DNA of 64,000 bases from Desulforamulus aeronauticus DSM 10349 (GCF_900142375.1 NZ_FRAR01000010.1:62001-126000), one strand, 5' to 3'; counted from the stretch's first letter, positions 48,068 through 58,327 are shown. Program-made: numbers and translations. Notes: generated by a model not told the origin, from the letters alone.

Positions 48068-48685
48068 TTAAAGTGTTAGTCCCAAAGAACCAAATAAAGT
48101 TTCCAAGGCACCCTCTTTGGTGATTAAGAAAAAGTGCCCTTTAATCTGTTGATGGTCTTCCATCAATAACGTTTCAATGGTTAAAATATGCTCCTCCACA
48201 TAGCCCCCTGCCACCAGAGAGGTGCTGAGGACTGCCCCCAACATATCCGTTGCAAACATAGGCACCGTGGGTATCATATTTAAACCTGTCAAGGTTCCTA
48301 TGGCACTAAGAAATGAACCGGTTAATACGTTGCCAATTTCTTTGACGACGGATTCTCCCATTTCATCCAATTCCTTGGTGGTTCCATGCTCCACCCCCAG
48401 CAAGGTATCCACCAAACTAAGGGTGCTGTTTAAATTAAATAAAAATAAGATTTGTCCGGGAACATCGCCTTCTAACCGTAAACTGACACAGCTTACCACC
48501 TCTTCTGAACCGCCAACGATTTCCATTACCTCATCCATGGCAAGAAATTTACTTTGAGGCACCGCCATATCAATTTTCTTGTTTACCATGGTAGCCAAAG
48601 CAGTCGCTGCATTACCAAGACCAATGTTGCCTATTTCCCTTAGCACATCCATATGAGTCTCTGTTAATAGCTGGTGATCAGACAT
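48068..48685 (-). CDS. cheC: CheY-P phosphatase CheC
   Basis: This 205-residue protein has two active-site repeats, DVLREIGNIGLGNAATALA near 14 and SVVKEIGNVLTGSFLSAIG near 112 (Glu and Asn in each). CheC dephosphorylates CheY-P and binds CheD, which is encoded two genes upstream. Confidence 0.94.
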   Translation of the reverse strand: MSDHQLLTETHMDVLREIGNIGLGNAATALATMVNKKIDMAVPQSKFLAMDEVMEIVGGSEEVVSCVSLRLEGDVPGQILFLFNLNSTLSLVDTLLGVEHGTTKELDEMGESVVKEIGNVLTGSFLSAIGTLTGLNMIPTVPMFATDMLGAVLSTSLVAGGYVEEHILTIETLLMEDHQQIKGHFFLITKEGALETLFGSLGLTL

Positions 48686-48709
48686 ATCATCCCATCCTTT
48701 CAGCCACCA

Positions 48710-49480
48710 TTATTTCTTCCTATAAAAACATGGGGATATCTTCTCAAATCCCAATTCCGCGTAATTAAAGATGGTTTCACTGCCGCCGATAAATAAGTAT
48801 CCTCCAGGATTCAGAGACTGGGCAAAACGAGAGTTTACTTTATCCTGGGCTTCCCTGGTAAAATAAATAGTTACATTCCGACAGGCAATGAGATCGTAAC
48901 CTCGTGCATATTCATCAGCCAGCAGGTTGTGCTGTTTAAAGTTAACCTTCGTTTTAATTTGGTTGGTAATTTGGTACTTCCCTTGTGCCAGGATGAAATA
49001 TTTTGCTAACCTGTCTTTGGTCACATTACGAATCGCATCCGCCCCATATACTCCGGTGGCTGCTGATTGCAGAATGGTTTTATCCAAATCAGTGGCATCT
49101 ATCTGGTGCCTTCTGCCCGGAGCAATTTCCTCCAAAATAATGGCCAGGGAATAGGGCTCGCAGCCATTGGAACAGGCTGCACTCCAAACTTTAAGATTGC
49201 TTTTCTTCTGTAACAGTTCTGGCAATACCTTACTTTCGAGGCTTTGAAACATTTTAGTATCTCGAAAAAATTCGGATACGTTAATCGTTAGATAATCTAA
49301 AAATTCATGCCAAGCACTTCTATTGCTAACTAGGTAGTTAGTAAAGGCTTGGTAATCCGCATATTGTTTGCGAGAAAGTAAATTATCCAAACGTCTTTTG
49401 AGTTGGTTTTCTTTATAACTGTTTAAATCCAGACCAAAGGTCTGATAAATTCTTTCTTTAAAGCGATTAAAATCTGTCAT
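48710..49480 (-). CDS. cheR: Chemoreceptor glutamate methyltransferase CheR
   Basis: This 256-residue AdoMet enzyme has an N-terminal helical domain (GLDLNSYKENQLKRRL), the TINVSEFFRD segment, AdoMet site VWSAACSNGCEPYSLA and DLIACRNVTIYF. It begins directly after cheD (one-base spacing). Confidence 0.95.
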   Translation of the reverse strand: MTDFNRFKERIYQTFGLDLNSYKENQLKRRLDNLLSRKQYADYQAFTNYLVSNRSAWHEFLDYLTINVSEFFRDTKMFQSLESKVLPELLQKKSNLKVWSAACSNGCEPYSLAIILEEIAPGRRHQIDATDLDKTILQSAATGVYGADAIRNVTKDRLAKYFILAQGKYQITNQIKTKVNFKQHNLLADEYARGYDLIACRNVTIYFTREAQDKVNSRFAQSLNPGGYLFIGGSETIFNYAELGFEKISPCFYRKK

Positions 49481-49981
49481 TTATATCACCTTCAGTGGAG
49501 ATCCAATAGTACGAATAGTAACTTGCCCATTAGCGGTATCGAAAATCATGGTTCGGCCACGATTGCCGCCTAATTCTTCGGCTAGCACGCGAATACCTAT
49601 TTTCTGGAGTATTTCACGTACCATCGCCGCATTGCGCTGGCCAATATTTAAGACAAATTTTTCATCCAGGCCAGAAAACATTTGAGCTCCCCCGGCTAGT
49701 TTAGCTGTTAATCGGTGAGGATTACCGCCCTGACGTTTAATATGATCAATCATTAAAGGAATCCCGGTATCGGCAAATTTAGCAGGCTTGGTTACATTGT
49801 TAAACTGTGTACTGTCGGGAAGCATGATGTGCAACAGCCCCCCAACCTTGGCTGCAGAATCATACAAGGCTACCCCAACACAGGAACCCAAGCCTAACGT
49901 TATCAGTCGATGGGGGGAGTTTGCCACCTTATAATCAGCAATCCCGACTTGTATTTCCTCATTTACCTTTGCCAGTGCCAT
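49481..49981 (-). CDS. cheD: Chemoreceptor glutamine deamidase CheD
   Basis: This 166-residue enzyme has the catalytic Cys in TLGLGSCVGVALYD near 33 and His in GGLLHIMLPDS near 50. It deamidates receptors and regulates CheC. ATG at 49981 lies 19 bases after the flgG-like gene. Confidence 0.95.
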   Translation of the reverse strand: MALAKVNEEIQVGIADYKVANSPHRLITLGLGSCVGVALYDSAAKVGGLLHIMLPDSTQFNNVTKPAKFADTGIPLMIDHIKRQGGNPHRLTAKLAGGAQMFSGLDEKFVLNIGQRNAAMVREILQKIGIRVLAEELGGNRGRTMIFDTANGQVTIRTIGSPLKVI

Positions 49982-50000
49982 GTCTGCCCCCCTTTATGTT

Positions 50001-50795
50001 TTATTTGCGCATGTTATTGGCTCGTTCCCACATCTCGTCAACGGTTTGAATAGTTTTGGCATTAGAGGCATAGGCCCGCTGCGCCTCAATCATGCCAATC
50101 ATTTCGGTAGCCAAATCCACGTTGGAAAGTTCTACATAGCCTTGACGAATAAAGCCTCTCCCCTCAGTACCGGGAGTCTCTCCTTCGGGCTCACCGCTGG
50201 CCTCTGTGGCCATATAGAGATTATCACCCTTCTTGGCTAAATTGGCCGGTGCCTGGAAGGTGTAAAGCTGGATGTTTCCCACTTCTTCCCGAGACCCCGT
50301 ACTATCTGCAGGAACTCCCCAAATGGTACCATTTTCGTCCACTGCAAAGGACTTATACTCAGTAGTATCTAAAGTAATACCTTCATCTAGTTGATAGCCC
50401 TGGGAATTAACCACCAGTCCCTCATTATTTATATAGAAAGTGCTATCCCTGGTGTAATACTCCTGGTCACTGTCTCCATCGATGGGAACAACTTTAAAAA
50501 AGCCCTCCCCCTCAATGGCCAAGTCCAATTCCCGGCCGGTATGAATCAGATTTCCCTGGTCCATCATTCTGGCAATGGATACCATTCTTACCCCGCTGCC
50601 CTCTTCGGGGCGAGGATTATTGGTTGTAGGAACCCCCTCATCACCTACGGCCTGGCGAACCATTTCCGCAAAATTGACCCGACTCTTCTTAAAGGATGTT
50701 GTGTTGACGTTGGCAACGTTGTTACCAATGACATCCAGCTTTATTTGGTGAGCTCGCATACCCGAGGCACCGCTGTTCAGAGTTTTTAATAACAT
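50001..50795 (-). CDS. flgG: Flagellar rod/hook-basal body protein, FlgG/FlhP-like
   Basis: This 264-residue axial protein has the conserved N-terminal D0 helix (GASGMRAHQIKLDVIGNNVANVNT, shorter core NNVANVNT), the family GRELDLAIEGEGFF, and C-terminal VELSNVDLATEMIGMIEAQRAY in parts. An insertion rich in Glu/Gly/Thr (about 205-225) precedes the C-terminal helix. FlgG or FlhP naming cannot be decided by sequence reading alone. Confidence 0.88.
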   Translation of the reverse strand: MLLKTLNSGASGMRAHQIKLDVIGNNVANVNTTSFKKSRVNFAEMVRQAVGDEGVPTTNNPRPEEGSGVRMVSIARMMDQGNLIHTGRELDLAIEGEGFFKVVPIDGDSDQEYYTRDSTFYINNEGLVVNSQGYQLDEGITLDTTEYKSFAVDENGTIWGVPADSTGSREEVGNIQLYTFQAPANLAKKGDNLYMATEASGEPEGETPGTEGRGFIRQGYVELSNVDLATEMIGMIEAQRAYASNAKTIQTVDEMWERANNMRK

Positions 50796-50834
50796 GAAAT
50801 CACCTACTTATTTAAAAATTATTAGCAAAAGTTC

Positions 50835-51611
50835 TTATTTTACACGTCCCACTTGATTAATGGCTTTATCCAGCAACTGATCATTAATCTGCACCAGCCG
50901 CTGGCTGGATTCATAGACACGGAGCGCCGGAATCATATCAATCATCTCTTCCACAGGATCTACGTTGGTTCTTTCCAACCACCCTTGAACTACCTTGGTG
51001 GACATCGCCTCCTCTGCAGTTCCCTCGGGGTCGGTAAAATAATTGCCATCGGTTTTCTTTAGCAGGGTTGGGTCGGCAAATTCCACAATTTGCAGTTTAT
51101 CTAACTCTTCTATGTCGGTGCCTTCACCCACCAGGATCGTGCCATCCTCTTTGATCGCTAGCTTCTTCCCGGCATCTTCAATGGTGATGGATCCCCCTTC
51201 ACCCAGTACCTGGAATCCTTCACTGTTTAGCAAAGTTCCTTCGCCGTCCAGGTGAAAGGAGCCATCCCGGGTATAAAACTGTTCCCCAGCCTCATTTTCA
51301 ACCACAAAGAAACCCTTGCCTTCCAGTGCAAAATCCGTAACACCGCCGGTCTCCGACAGGGGACCGGCGGTAAAATCTATGTGCACCTGCGTGACCATAT
51401 TGCCCAGGATGCCCTCACCCAAAGGCTGACGCTTACCACCGGGTCCGTTGGCCTCCAAGGCCAATTGCAGAGAATCCGCGAATTTACTATCTACCACTTG
51501 ATTTCTTTTATAACCTGTGGTGGATATATTGGCCAGGTTATTCGAAATAGTATTCATTTTAGCCTGTTGCACATCCAAACTGTTTGTGGCAATGTATAGG
51601 CCTCGCAGCAT
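50835..51611 (-). CDS. Flagellar hook-basal body protein, FlgF/FlhO-like
   Basis: This 258-residue rod-type protein has an N-terminus MLRGLYIATNSLDVQQ with NNLANISTTGYK, the GKGFFVVEN centre, and C-terminal ERTNVDPVEEMIDMI. ATG 51611 is used; the in-frame TTG at 51626 lies inside its ribosome site (GGGAGGG). It is paired with the FlgG-like gene, as flhO-flhP are in Bacillus. Confidence 0.87.
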   Translation of the reverse strand: MLRGLYIATNSLDVQQAKMNTISNNLANISTTGYKRNQVVDSKFADSLQLALEANGPGGKRQPLGEGILGNMVTQVHIDFTAGPLSETGGVTDFALEGKGFFVVENEAGEQFYTRDGSFHLDGEGTLLNSEGFQVLGEGGSITIEDAGKKLAIKEDGTILVGEGTDIEELDKLQIVEFADPTLLKKTDGNYFTDPEGTAEEAMSTKVVQGWLERTNVDPVEEMIDMIPALRVYESSQRLVQINDQLLDKAINQVGRVK

Positions 51612-51642
51612 CTTTTTCCCTCCCAATAACCGTTATCAACAC

Positions 51643-52398
51643 TTAATTGTTCATCATATCCTGTAAATGCTTCCGTAATTTTTTCATAGCCTGACTATGG
51701 AGTTGGCAAACTCTGGATTCCGAAACCTCCAAAACCTGGCCTATCTCCTTCAAGGTTAACTCTTCCGTATAATAAAGGGACAGGATTAGCTGATCCCTTT
51801 CTCCTAATTCTCCCACTGCTTCTGCCAACAGTCTTTTATTTTCTTTTTCTTCGATGATACTTAAGGGATCAGGACTGTTACTATCCTCAACCATCTCCAA
51901 TTTGCTCACCTGGCTGCCATCGTTCCCCATTACTTCTTCATCCAAGGATTGCAAATACATCTTGTTGGCATGAAAAACCAACTGATGCAGCTCATCCAAA
52001 GAAACACCCATTTCCTTAGCCAAAACCTCATCGGAGACGGCTTCACCCCGCTCCCCTTCCAAGCGTTCCTTGGTCGTCTTTAATAACTGGTATTTTTGCC
52101 AAGCGGTTCTGGGCAGCCAATTCTGCCGGCGTACCTCATCCAACATGGCTCCCCGAATGCGATGGTAGGCATAGGAATCAAAACTGTTACCCATGGCAGG
52201 ATCGTATTTCTCAAGAGCTTCCATGAGTCCAATGACACCATAGCCTTCTAAATCCTCCTGCTGAATAAAGGCAGGAAGCTTTACCGCCACACGTCCAGCC
52301 AAATGCCTTACTAAGGGCAGATGCTGCAAAATTAACATGTGCCGGGCTTCCACATCACGGGTGGTTAAATATTTTTCCCATATCTTCTCATTCGACAT
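51643..52398 (-). CDS. sigD: Flagellar sigma factor SigD/FliA
   Basis: This sigma-70 family factor of about 251 residues for late flagellar and chemotaxis genes has region 2 (HLPLVRHLAGRVA, EDLEGYGVIGLMEAL, FDSYAYHRIRGAMLDEVR), region 3 (AVSDEVLAKEMGVS) and region 4 with HTH (LTLKEIGQVLEVSESRVCQL). ATG 52398 is favoured; GTG 52407 is possible. It ends the flh part of the operon, as in Bacillus. No FlgM is seen in the window. Confidence 0.93.
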   Translation of the reverse strand: MSNEKIWEKYLTTRDVEARHMLILQHLPLVRHLAGRVAVKLPAFIQQEDLEGYGVIGLMEALEKYDPAMGNSFDSYAYHRIRGAMLDEVRRQNWLPRTAWQKYQLLKTTKERLEGERGEAVSDEVLAKEMGVSLDELHQLVFHANKMYLQSLDEEVMGNDGSQVSKLEMVEDSNSPDPLSIIEEKENKRLLAEAVGELGERDQLILSLYYTEELTLKEIGQVLEVSESRVCQLHSQAMKKLRKHLQDMMNN

Positions 52399-52413
52399 AC
52401 TTTCCACTTCCAG

Positions 52414-53076
52414 TTACTGTCTGCGTTTTATTTCCACCATGCGTTCAAAAACATAGGCCATAATTAGATCTTGCTGAGCCGGTCGAATATCCAAAAACTT
52501 TAAGCTGGCATGATAAATTCTAGCTTCTTGATCCACCAGTTGGCAGCGTATTGTCTTGGCCAACAGTTGAAACTCCTGCTGTTTTTTCTTAGCTCTGATG
52601 TAAAGGGTAAAACTAAGTAAGAAAGTTGTGCCGGCTTTAACGGGTTCCTTAAGGGCTATTTTCAGTCCCCCGCCACTTAAATCCACAGTATAAGCCTTTT
52701 GAAAGGCCGGTTCTTGGTTTTTGGTCGGAGGTAGTGCAAACTGAATATCCATCATGACAGGTACTCGTGCAAATTCCCTCATTTGAATCCTGGTAATGTC
52801 CTCTTGTTTGGGGTACTTTAAAATATACATAGGCAGTTTATCCTGCTCTACTTTTCTGCCGACAGCCTCGGTAACAAAAAGGTACGTACTTGTCTTGCCC
52901 ATATATTTGACACGAACCTTTTCCCCGTGTCCTAAAACCAGGGGATGATTATTGTTGAAAGGTATGGGAACGTAGATACCCTTGGTATCCAAGTCATAAA
53001 CAGAACTTACAAACTGTTCTTCAGTATGAAAAGGGAGAATGATTAGCTTTTGGCCAATCTTTAGCTTATCTGTCAC
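52414..53076 (-). CDS. Flagellar-operon PilZ protein (YcgR-like)
   Basis: This 220-residue protein has an N-terminal YcgR-type domain (about 1-100) and a PilZ domain (about 100-215). c-di-GMP residues REFAR and DLSGGG are present. Such proteins act as c-di-GMP-dependent motility brakes. GTG 53076. It lies between flhG and sigD in tight spacing. Confidence 0.88.
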   Translation of the reverse strand: MTDKLKIGQKLIILPFHTEEQFVSSVYDLDTKGIYVPIPFNNNHPLVLGHGEKVRVKYMGKTSTYLFVTEAVGRKVEQDKLPMYILKYPKQEDITRIQMREFARVPVMMDIQFALPPTKNQEPAFQKAYTVDLSGGGLKIALKEPVKAGTTFLLSFTLYIRAKKKQQEFQLLAKTIRCQLVDQEARIYHASLKFLDIRPAQQDLIMAYVFERMVEIKRRQ

Positions 53077-53087
53077 ATTCTCAGCTC

Positions 53088-53927
53088 CTAGCCGAATAAA
53101 CGCATTAATTTGCCAAAGAAACCTTGTATACCCCGCGGCGGCTCCTCTTCCCTAGGCAGCAGTTGGTTTACGATTCTCACAATTCCTTGGGACGCAGCAG
53201 CCGAGGGAGCCATTAAAATAAACGGTTGTTGACGTTTTACTGCCTGAACTACAGTAGTATCATGGGGAATAAACCCCAAGTTCGTTAACTGAACTTCTAA
53301 GAATTGTTTGGTTGTAGCCTCTATGGTGCGATAGGTTTGCCAAGCCTCTTTTTCATTACCTGCTCGGTTTATTACCACCATCATTTGATGATGAACATTA
53401 TATTTCGACAAAACCTTAATTAGACCGTAAGCATCTGTCATGGAGGTAGGTTCTGGGGTAATAACCACCAGTACTTCCTCAGCGGCAGCCACAAAACCTA
53501 ACACCGTTTTGGAAATACCCGCTCCGGTATCGACCAGTACAAAATCGAACATGCGATCCAGTTCCTGCAGTCCTTCACTGAGTCTCTTGCCGCCTTGCGG
53601 ATCCAGATTAGCCAGTTCCACAAAACCAGACCCACCAGAGATGACATAAACCCCTTGGGGGGAAATTTCCAGAACATCTTCTATTTTCTTATTGTTAAAT
53701 AAAAAATCGTAGAGCGTATATTTAGGCACAATTCCTAACATTACTTCCACATTGGCCATACCTAAATCTGCATCAAAAATAGCTACCCGCTGTCCTCGTT
53801 TGGTTAGTTCTACGGCCAAATTGACTACCAGATTGCTCTTACCAACACCACCTTTGCCGCTGGTAATAGCAATCACCCTGGCACCGGATTTCGCTTTGTG
53901 TGGAATTGGTTTACCTCTTGGCTCCAT
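53088..53927 (-). CDS. flhG: Flagellar number regulator FlhG (MinD/ParA ATPase)
   Basis: This ATPase of about 279 residues has the deviant Walker A TSGKGGVGKSNLVVNLA, ADLGMANVEVMLG and LVDTGAGIS (Walker B). ATG 53927 has AGGAG upstream; GTG 53939 abuts that site. The C-terminal amphipathic tail (FGKLMRLFG) may be a membrane-targeting helix. It overlaps flhF by 17 bases. Confidence 0.94.
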   Translation of the reverse strand: MEPRGKPIPHKAKSGARVIAITSGKGGVGKSNLVVNLAVELTKRGQRVAIFDADLGMANVEVMLGIVPKYTLYDFLFNNKKIEDVLEISPQGVYVISGGSGFVELANLDPQGGKRLSEGLQELDRMFDFVLVDTGAGISKTVLGFVAAAEEVLVVITPEPTSMTDAYGLIKVLSKYNVHHQMMVVINRAGNEKEAWQTYRTIEATTKQFLEVQLTNLGFIPHDTTVVQAVKRQQPFILMAPSAAASQGIVRIVNQLLPREEEPPRGIQGFFGKLMRLFG

Positions 53928-55164
53928 CGTGGTCGGCACTCCTAAATAGTAGATTCGCTAGTTGCTTGGGATGAACCTTTACCAAATCATCAGGAATGCT
54001 TTGGCCATCTGAATAATATGCCACAGGCAAACCCGTGCGGCTCACCACATTGAGTATGGAGCCCAGTGTGTCTGTCTCATCTGTTTTTGTAAAGATATAT
54101 TTATTGAAGTGAGCTATTTTAAAATCTTCAATAACGCGAAACATATCCCGATCCTTAGTACTGGCATTTAGTACTAAGAAAACATCATGTTCCCCTGGTA
54201 TTGCCTCCAAAAAGCCCTTTAGTTCCAATATTTGGCCGGTATTTTTGGAGACGCGTCCTACCGTATCGATTAGGATATGATCCTTGTCTTGATGTTTTTC
54301 AATGGCCTGGTATAGTTCCGCCGGAGTCATCACTACCTCCACCGGCACATGAATGGTGTCACCATACACCTTTAATTGATCGGCAGCTCCATAGCGGTAA
54401 CTATAAAGCGTAATTAAGGCCACTTGCTTTTTCTGCAACAGTTGAAACTGTGTCGCCAGTTTGGTGAGGGTCATGGTTTTACCTACCCCCGGTTGACCCA
54501 CAAAGGTCATCAACTTGGCATCCTCTTCCCGTCGATAGGCGGCTTGCAACACTTCTGTAACCTTATTGATCAGGGCCAGTTCAATCATGTCATCGGAAAT
54601 TTGATTCTCTATTTCTTGCAAAGCATCCGCCAACAGGGCTCTGGCCACACCCTCTTGCACATCCATAGCCAGTAACCTTGCCAACCATTGCTTGTAAACA
54701 TGATTGTTTCTATCGGCGAGTTCCATTCCATTCACCTTTGTTCCCAGATCTTGTTCAGCCATTTTTAATAGCGCGTGATCCAGTAAAGGTTGAAAACTGG
54801 TTTCAGGTACTTTCGCCCTATCAAAGACAACGTTATCCTGGGCAGTAGCTTGACTGCGTACCAAATGATTGTTGTTATAGGTAACAAGCTGTGTACTTTT
54901 TTCCTGTTGCCTGCTAGGCATCGGTTCTTTGATGAATATTTCCTCGGGCGGGGGCGGCGGCGATGGAGGCAACGATTTCACAACTGGGGGTACTGGGGCA
55001 TCATCCAGTACAGCGGTAACCTCGATCATTCTCTTAAACCACCCCAGTTTACCCTTGCCTTTAATTTTGTGGCTGCTAACGATAACGGCCTCGGGGCCTA
55101 AATCCTGCCTGATTATTTGGAGTGCTTCCTGCATTTCATGAACAGTATATTTTTTTATCTTCAA
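53911..55164 (-). CDS. flhF: Flagellar SRP-like GTPase FlhF
   Basis: This 417-residue GTPase has an N-terminal B region (KKYTVHEMQEALQIIRQDLG, shorter core), a Pro-rich linker (SLPPSPPPPPEE), then the NG domain with P-loop FVGQPGVGKTMTLTKLA near 222 and DTVGR and TKTDETDTLG motifs. It sets flagellar placement. TTG start, overlapping the flhA stop by four bases. Confidence 0.95.
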   Translation of the reverse strand: MKIKKYTVHEMQEALQIIRQDLGPEAVIVSSHKIKGKGKLGWFKRMIEVTAVLDDAPVPPVVKSLPPSPPPPPEEIFIKEPMPSRQQEKSTQLVTYNNNHLVRSQATAQDNVVFDRAKVPETSFQPLLDHALLKMAEQDLGTKVNGMELADRNNHVYKQWLARLLAMDVQEGVARALLADALQEIENQISDDMIELALINKVTEVLQAAYRREEDAKLMTFVGQPGVGKTMTLTKLATQFQLLQKKQVALITLYSYRYGAADQLKVYGDTIHVPVEVVMTPAELYQAIEKHQDKDHILIDTVGRVSKNTGQILELKGFLEAIPGEHDVFLVLNASTKDRDMFRVIEDFKIAHFNKYIFTKTDETDTLGSILNVVSRTGLPVAYYSDGQSIPDDLVKVHPKQLANLLFRSADHDGAKR

Positions 55165-57233
55165 TCAATACTCACCGTCCCTATGGCTTCCACTTCAATA
55201 TTAGCTGGTATTTCGTTTAAGGAAAGCACGGCCAGGTTTGGTTGATATCTTTCAATCAGTCTTCTAAAGGGTAAACGCACCCGTGGTGAACAAATTAATA
55301 CCGGATTGGCACCACGCATCGTAACATCCTCTACCACCACATTTATTTTTTCTAATAACTTCTTTACGCTTTGTGGTTCTAGAATTGGATAAGCGCCAAA
55401 TTGAGTTTGCTGAATAGCCTCCTGGATATTTTGTTCTAATTTGGGGTGCAAAGTAATTACCGAAAGTTTCCCTTTATCATCCAGATAGCGTTGCGTAATT
55501 GTCCGGGCCAGACTCTGACGTACCATATCCGTCAGATAATCAGAATCTTTATTGACTCGTGCACCATCTGCCAGGGCCTCTAAAATCGTTACTAAATCCC
55601 GAATGGGCACTCGTTCCTTGAGCAGATTCTGCAGTACTTTTTGAATTTCGCCCAAAGACATCATATCTGGGATGAGTTCTTCCACCACAGCGGGACTCTT
55701 TTCTTTAACAACATCCATGAGTTCTTTTACTTCCTGCCTACCCAGCAGTTCCTGGGCATATTGCTTAAGAATTTCGGTGAGGTGGGTTACCAGCACCGTG
55801 GAACAATCCACCACAGTAAAACCATTTAACTCAACAAATTCTCGATCCTGTCCAGTTACCCACCAAGCGGGCAGGTTAAAGGTTGGCTCGGTGGTGGGAA
55901 TACCGTTGAAATTCAGGTCCTGACCCATAGGATCCATGGCCAGATGATGTCCAGGCATTAATTCGCCACCAGCCACTTCGATACCTCTAATCTTAATCGA
56001 ATAGGCATTATAAGATAATTGCATATTATCCCGGATGCGGATGGGTCTTACCAAAATTCCCATCTCAGCAGCACACTGTCGGCGCACCGCTGCTAACCTT
56101 TGCAGAAGATCTCCCCCCTGGGATTCATCAGTCAGGGAGATTAAGTTATACCCTATTTCAATTTCCAAAGGGTCTACCTGGAAATAGGTAAAGACATTCT
56201 CCGGTTCACGCCTCTGGGTTTGCTGCGTCTTAACTGCTTCAGCCTGTTCCTGCTCCGCCCACTGCCTTTTCTCTTCCCGGCTCAGGGTGCGGGAGCTATA
56301 GAACAGCACAGCTGCTATCGAAAGGAACAAGACGTTTGGCATAGCCGGAATACAACCAATAACTGCTAAAATAATGCCTCCCAACAGCAGCACCTTAGGA
56401 AAGGCAGAAAACTGTTTCGAGATATCACTACCAAAGGTGCCCTCGGAAGTGGCTCTGGTTACCAGAATACCGGCAGCTGTGGAAATAAGCAGCGCGGGAA
56501 TTTGAGCCACCAACCCGTCGCCGATCGTTAATATGGTAAATCTCCTGAGGGCCTCAGCCATCGGCATACCCATTTGGACAACACCAATAACAAAGCCACC
56601 CAAGATATTAATTAACAAAATAACAATGCCTGCAATGGCATCACCGCGCACAAACTTACTGGCACCATCCATGGAACCAAAAAAGTCGGCTTCTCTCTGC
56701 AGCCGTTCCCGTTTAGCTCTGGCCTCGTCTTCGGTGATTAAGCCGGAATTAAGGTCTGCATCAATACTCATTTGTTTACCGGGCATGGCATCCAGGGTAA
56801 AACGTGCCCCTACCTCGGCCACCCGGCCGGAACCATTGGTAATAACCACGAATTGGATAATGGTAATAATGATAAAAACGACTGCACCCACCACATAATT
56901 GCCGCCGACCACAAACTGGCCAAAGGCTTCAATTACCTTACCCGCTGCCCCTTCTCCCAGGATTAAGCGGGTGGAAGATATATTCAAAGCTAACCTAAAT
57001 AAGGTAGTTACCAATAATAGAGAAGGAAAAATAGAAAATTGCAAGGGTTCTGTAGTAAACATGGTAATCAGCATGATAACCATACCCAGAGACATGCTCA
57101 GGATTAAAAAGAAATCCAATAACCCCGGCGGGAGTGGAATAATGATGAGCAGCACAATGCCAATAACCAGACCGGCAATGATTAAATCAGTATACTGTTT
57201 TAAATTTGCTGCCAGAGATGTCTGTGCCGCCAC
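55161..57233 (-). CDS. flhA: Flagellar type III export gate protein FlhA
   Basis: This 690-residue protein has eight N-terminal transmembrane helices (about 15-330), the family FHIPEP-equivalent loop (GRVAEVGARFTLDAMPGKQMSIDADL in shorter parts), and a cytoplasmic domain from about 360 that docks chaperones. GTG 57233 follows GGAGGTTACATTAA. Confidence 0.97.
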   Translation of the reverse strand: MAAQTSLAANLKQYTDLIIAGLVIGIVLLIIIPLPPGLLDFFLILSMSLGMVIMLITMFTTEPLQFSIFPSLLLVTTLFRLALNISSTRLILGEGAAGKVIEAFGQFVVGGNYVVGAVVFIIITIIQFVVITNGSGRVAEVGARFTLDAMPGKQMSIDADLNSGLITEDEARAKRERLQREADFFGSMDGASKFVRGDAIAGIVILLINILGGFVIGVVQMGMPMAEALRRFTILTIGDGLVAQIPALLISTAAGILVTRATSEGTFGSDISKQFSAFPKVLLLGGIILAVIGCIPAMPNVLFLSIAAVLFYSSRTLSREEKRQWAEQEQAEAVKTQQTQRREPENVFTYFQVDPLEIEIGYNLISLTDESQGGDLLQRLAAVRRQCAAEMGILVRPIRIRDNMQLSYNAYSIKIRGIEVAGGELMPGHHLAMDPMGQDLNFNGIPTTEPTFNLPAWWVTGQDREFVELNGFTVVDCSTVLVTHLTEILKQYAQELLGRQEVKELMDVVKEKSPAVVEELIPDMMSLGEIQKVLQNLLKERVPIRDLVTILEALADGARVNKDSDYLTDMVRQSLARTITQRYLDDKGKLSVITLHPKLEQNIQEAIQQTQFGAYPILEPQSVKKLLEKINVVVEDVTMRGANPVLICSPRVRLPFRRLIERYQPNLAVLSLNEIPANIEVEAIGTVSID

Positions 57234-57265
57234 TTAATGTAACCTCCAACTAATCCCCATTGTAT

Positions 57266-58327
57266 TTATATTTTTTGATTTTTTAAACGGAAAACCATCG
57301 CCAAAATTTCCGCCACAGCTTTGTACATTTCTATGGGAATACCCTGACCTATCTCTACATTCGCATAAAGAAAGCGAGCCACTTCCACATTTTCGATCAC
57401 CGGCACATCATGCTGCCCGGCAATTTCCCGAATTTGCTTAGCCAGTTGGTCCGCACCCTTGGCCACTACCAGTGGTGCATCCATATCTTGCTCATATTTT
57501 AAGGCCACCGCATAATGGGTGGGGTTTGTTACCACCACCGTGGCTTGGGGTACTTCCTTCCGTACCAGATTGGACAACAGTTGGCGCTGCTGGCGCTTCA
57601 GCCAACCCTTAATCTGCGGATCGCCCTCACTCTGCTTAAATTCGTCTTTTACTTCCTGTTTGGACATCTTCATTTGTTTCTTAAAGGCATAGCGCTGGTA
57701 CAGTAAATCCAACAGCGCAATACCCAGATATACGGTAGCACCCCAGAGCAGAACCTTGATCGCCACTGCTAACACTTGACTAAGCAAGGTTTGGGGCGGC
57801 GAATGGAAAATAGCCAGCAGGTTTGCCATTTCTCCCTTGACCGCTGTATAAATTACCCAGCCAGTAATGATAATCTTCATTAGCGACTTGACCAATTCAA
57901 AAAGGGCCCGGCTGCCGAACATATTCTTTAATCCATTGAGAGGATTTAGCTTGTCAAACTTCGGTTTAATAGCCTCTGGTGAGAACATAAAACCAACTTG
58001 AGCTAGGTTAACGCCCAGAGCCACCACCATTAAAAGAATCAGCAGGGGGATAAATATAGCAAATACATGAATGGCGAAATCTATCATTAGCTGAACAAAA
58101 TAATATTCTTGATTTCGCTGACTGAGGTAACTATTAAAATAGGTAAAATAATACTTCTGAACTTGAACAATTAAGCCATCTTTAGTAAACAACAGGTATA
58201 AACCGGCTATTAGCAGCAGGATAGCCCCGTTAAGATCCGTACTTTTTGCTACTTGACCTTTCTTGCGGGCTTCCTGCAAACGCCTGGGCGTCGCCTGTTC
58301 GGTTTTGTCCTGAGAATCACCTGCCAT
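57266..58327 (-). CDS. flhB: Flagellar export switch protein FlhB
   Basis: This 353-residue protein has four transmembrane segments, an N-terminus rich in KTEQATPRRLQEARKKGQV and the self-cleaving NPTH (VVTNPTHYAVAL) near 265. It controls the switch from hook to filament substrates. ATG 58327 overlaps the fliR stop codon (TGATG). Confidence 0.96.
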   Translation of the reverse strand: MAGDSQDKTEQATPRRLQEARKKGQVAKSTDLNGAILLLIAGLYLLFTKDGLIVQVQKYYFTYFNSYLSQRNQEYYFVQLMIDFAIHVFAIFIPLLILLMVVALGVNLAQVGFMFSPEAIKPKFDKLNPLNGLKNMFGSRALFELVKSLMKIIITGWVIYTAVKGEMANLLAIFHSPPQTLLSQVLAVAIKVLLWGATVYLGIALLDLLYQRYAFKKQMKMSKQEVKDEFKQSEGDPQIKGWLKRQQRQLLSNLVRKEVPQATVVVTNPTHYAVALKYEQDMDAPLVVAKGADQLAKQIREIAGQHDVPVIENVEVARFLYANVEIGQGIPIEMYKAVAEILAMVFRLKNQKI